DNA of 64,000 nucleotides from Rhinopithecus roxellana. Taxonomy: Eukaryota > Chordata > Mammalia > Primates > Cercopithecidae. The notes below the pieces were generated by a model. The model was not told the origin of the DNA, did no database searches, and was given only the letters and a program-made list of their open reading frames with translations. The DNA lies in contig NC_044557.1 of NCBI RefSeq assembly GCF_007565055.1, positions 69,011,095 to 69,075,094 of the forward strand. The letters are read 5' to 3'. Shown here piece after piece: positions 61,866-64,000 of the stretch (its first letter is position 1; each line of letters begins with the position of its first letter). The position numbers and the translations under genes were made by a program.

Positions 61866-63064
61866 ACCTGGCTAGCCTTATGCAGAAAACTTAAACTGGA
61901 CCCCTTCCTTAAATCTTATACAAAAATTAAGATGGATTAAATACTCAAATGTAAAACCCAAACCATAAAAACACTAGAAGAAAATCTAGGAAATATGATT
62001 CAGGACATAATGATGGGAAAAGACTTCATGATGAAAACTCCAAAAGGAATTGCAACAAAAGCCAAAATTGACAAATGGGATCTAATTAAACTAAAGGGCT
62101 TCTGCACAACAAAAGAAACTATCATCAGAGTGAACAGGCAACTTACAGAATAGGAGAACATTTTTGCAATCTACTCATCTGACAAAGGTCTAATATCCAG
62201 AATTTACAAGGAACTTAAACAAATGTACAAGAAAAAAACAACCCCATCAAAAAGTGGGCAAAGGATATGAACAGACACTTCTCAAAAGAAGACATTTATG
62301 CAGCCAACAAACAGGAAAAAAACTTCAACATCACTGATTATTAGAGAAATGCAAATAAAATCACAATGAGATACCATCTCATGCCAGTCAGAATGGCAAT
62401 TATTAAAAAGTCAAGAAACAATAGATGCTGGTGAAGCTGTGGAGAAATAGGAACACTTTTACACTGTTGGCAGGAATGTAAATTAGTTCAACCATTGTGG
62501 AAGACAATATGGCAATTCCTCAAGGATCTAGAACCAGAAATACCAGTTGACCCAGCAATCCCATTACTGGGTATATACCCAAAGGAATATAAATCATTCT
62601 ACTATAAAGACACATGCACACGTATGTTTATTGCAGCACTATTTACAATAGCAAAGTCACAGAACCAACCCAAATGCCCATCAATGATAGACTGGATAAA
62701 GAAAATGTGGCACATATAAACCATGGAATGCTATGTAGCCATAAAAAGGAATGAGATCATGTCCTTTGCAGGGACATGGATGAAGCTGGAACCCATCATC
62801 CTTAGCAAACTAACACAGGAACAGAAAACCAAACACTGCATGTTCTCACTCATAAGTGGGAGTTGAACAATGAGAACACATGGACACAGGGAGGGGAACA
62901 ACACACACCAGGGCCTGGTGGGGAGTGGGTTGCGAGGGGAGGGAGCTTAGAGGACGAGTCAATAGGTGCAGCAAACCACTATGGCACACGTATACCCATA
63001 TAACTTGCACTTTCTGCAATTGTATCCCGAAACTTAAAGTAAAATTTAAATAAAACAAACAAAA
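61866..63064 (+). mobile_element. 5'-truncated primate LINE-1 (L1PA-like)
   Basis: It covers the C-terminal end of ORF2, the 3' UTR and an A-rich tail, about 1.2 kb. Clear blocks include AATCATTCTACTATAAAGAC, GAGATCATGTCCTTTGCAGG and CAGGGCCTGGTGGGGAGTGG. The frame is broken by in-frame stops (for example after residues CPSMIDWIKKMWHI, where a tyrosine codon has become TAA) and by indels, so it cannot encode a working protein. Low divergence from the primate consensus marks it as much younger than the L1 at 6430-10990. No clear target duplication was found. Confidence 0.92.
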
Positions 63065-63809
63065 TGGATGTTAAAGTAAGCAAGTAAAGTCATTTTCTAA
63101 GAACAGTGAGAAAAATTGCTGTAGATTGAGAATTAAATCTAGACATGTAAGTAAAGTCTCTGTTATTAAGGAATTTAAATGACAGGTTGAGGGAGCAGGA
63201 CATACTGGAGCATGTGAAGGAGGCCAACTAAAAGCTTTACAGCAGGGAGTGACATTGGTTTGATGTTTCAGAAAATAATGTGGGTGGCAATACTCATATG
63301 CATTGGAATGGACAGAGACTGGAGATCAGTTAGGCAGCAACTGTAATTGTTTGGGTGAGAGGTAATAAGGAGTACAGCTAGGGCAGGGGAAGTGAGAACT
63401 GAAAGGAGGATGGAGGGGAGAGAGTGAATTGATACAAAACCAGAAGAGCTTTCTGACCACTTAGAGGGTAGAAGTATGGCGATCATTATTTGTGAGTGAA
63501 CTGACAGGGATGCTTGAAGGTTCTAACACTGATAATCTATGACTGAGTCACAGATTGGATTTTGCAGGTGAAGTTTTTGATGGCTTTTAACAGGGCTGTT
63601 TTAGTCAGCATCACAATGATAATGAATTAATGACAAAGTAGAATAGAGGAAGTTGCATTTATGAGTAGAGTCAACTCAGTATGTCCACTATGGAGCTAAA
63701 AATTGGCCAAAAAATTAGAAGAAACAGATTTATTTTTTATTTACTTAGGACCAAATGGATTTTTTTTTTTTTTTGCTGCAAAGAAAAATTATGAAAAGAT
63801 TTTCTTATT
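63065..63809. other. Unassigned sequence
   Basis: Nothing was recognised apart from a T run at about 63760-63774. Confidence 0.4.
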
Positions 63810-63905
63810 TTAATAATAAGAATAAAAACTAACATTTATTGAGCACTTCATAGGTACCAGGGACTGTTGCAGGTGGGCTTATATGTACAATGAGAATGTC
63901 GATCA
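63810..63905 (-). repeat. MIR SINE fragment
   Basis: Reverse MIR tail: AACATTTATTGAGCACTTCA, then GGTACCAGGGACTGTTGC. Confidence 0.6.
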
Positions 63906-64000
63906 TATAGCTCATACAGGATTGGTAATTATCAAATATCAGTAGCAGCTTCATTTTCTGTTATAAATTATAAATACAAAAAATATTAAATCCTCACGTC

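Noticed and set aside
62495..62719. 74-codon frame resembling a reverse-transcriptase C-terminus
   Set aside because: It is a fragment of the dead L1 at 61866-63064, ended by a premature stop.

Overview
This is a non-coding window from a primate nuclear genome, most likely an Old World monkey (macaque, baboon or relative). It is visibly AT-rich, full of interspersed repeats, has no CpG island, and shows none of the dense gene packing of a microbe. Two minus-strand Alu copies (59148-59445 and 61318-61630) carry the AluYR-type changes of cercopithecids: CCGGATCTCAGCTC in place of the AluY CGCGATCTCGGCTC, and GGCTTGAGCC in place of GGCGTGAGCC. I found no intact protein-coding gene with recognisable homology, no tRNA or rRNA gene and no CRISPR array. 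All family assignments are from memory of consensus sequences, not from a database search.

Layout. 1-6270 is dominated by a large inverted repeat: two 945-bp arms (764-1708 and 5326-6270) that differ at two positions by base-by-base reading, around a 3.6-kb spacer. 6430-10990 is one old LINE-1 on the minus strand. 12620-13770 is a long L2 fragment. 14.5-15.1 kb holds an unexplained 153-codon minus-strand ORF with a predicted membrane segment and, 58 bp beyond its start, an 18-nt plus-strand stretch bounded by strong splice consensus sites. 17.4-21.2 kb has almost no recognisable transposon; its core (about 18.28-19.26 kb) looks like a conserved developmental enhancer, with octamer, GATA and homeodomain-type motifs and locally more CpG.

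21-31 kb holds old MIR, L2, MER5 and LTR remnants and microsatellites. 31.7-33.2 kb is an old L1 split by an Alu. 33.2-33.7 kb looks like a minus-strand retrocopy with an AATAAA signal and poly(A) tail. 36.2-37.7 kb has an AluY and a pyrimidine-rich minisatellite. 43.1-43.57 kb is a processed pseudogene of RPL23. 48.4-51.8 kb has an L1 3' fragment and two Alus, one with a 42-A tract. 55226-55772 is a solo ERV-L (MLT2A-type) LTR with its 5-bp target duplication. 59-63.1 kb has the two AluYR copies and a 5'-truncated primate L1.

No genes here work together as a pathway. The biologically meaningful items are the recent inverted duplication, the candidate enhancer block near 18.3-19.3 kb, the retrocopies, and the lineage-informative young insertions. 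The long stretches between the listed repeats were read on both strands and hold nothing I can assign; they are entered as such.
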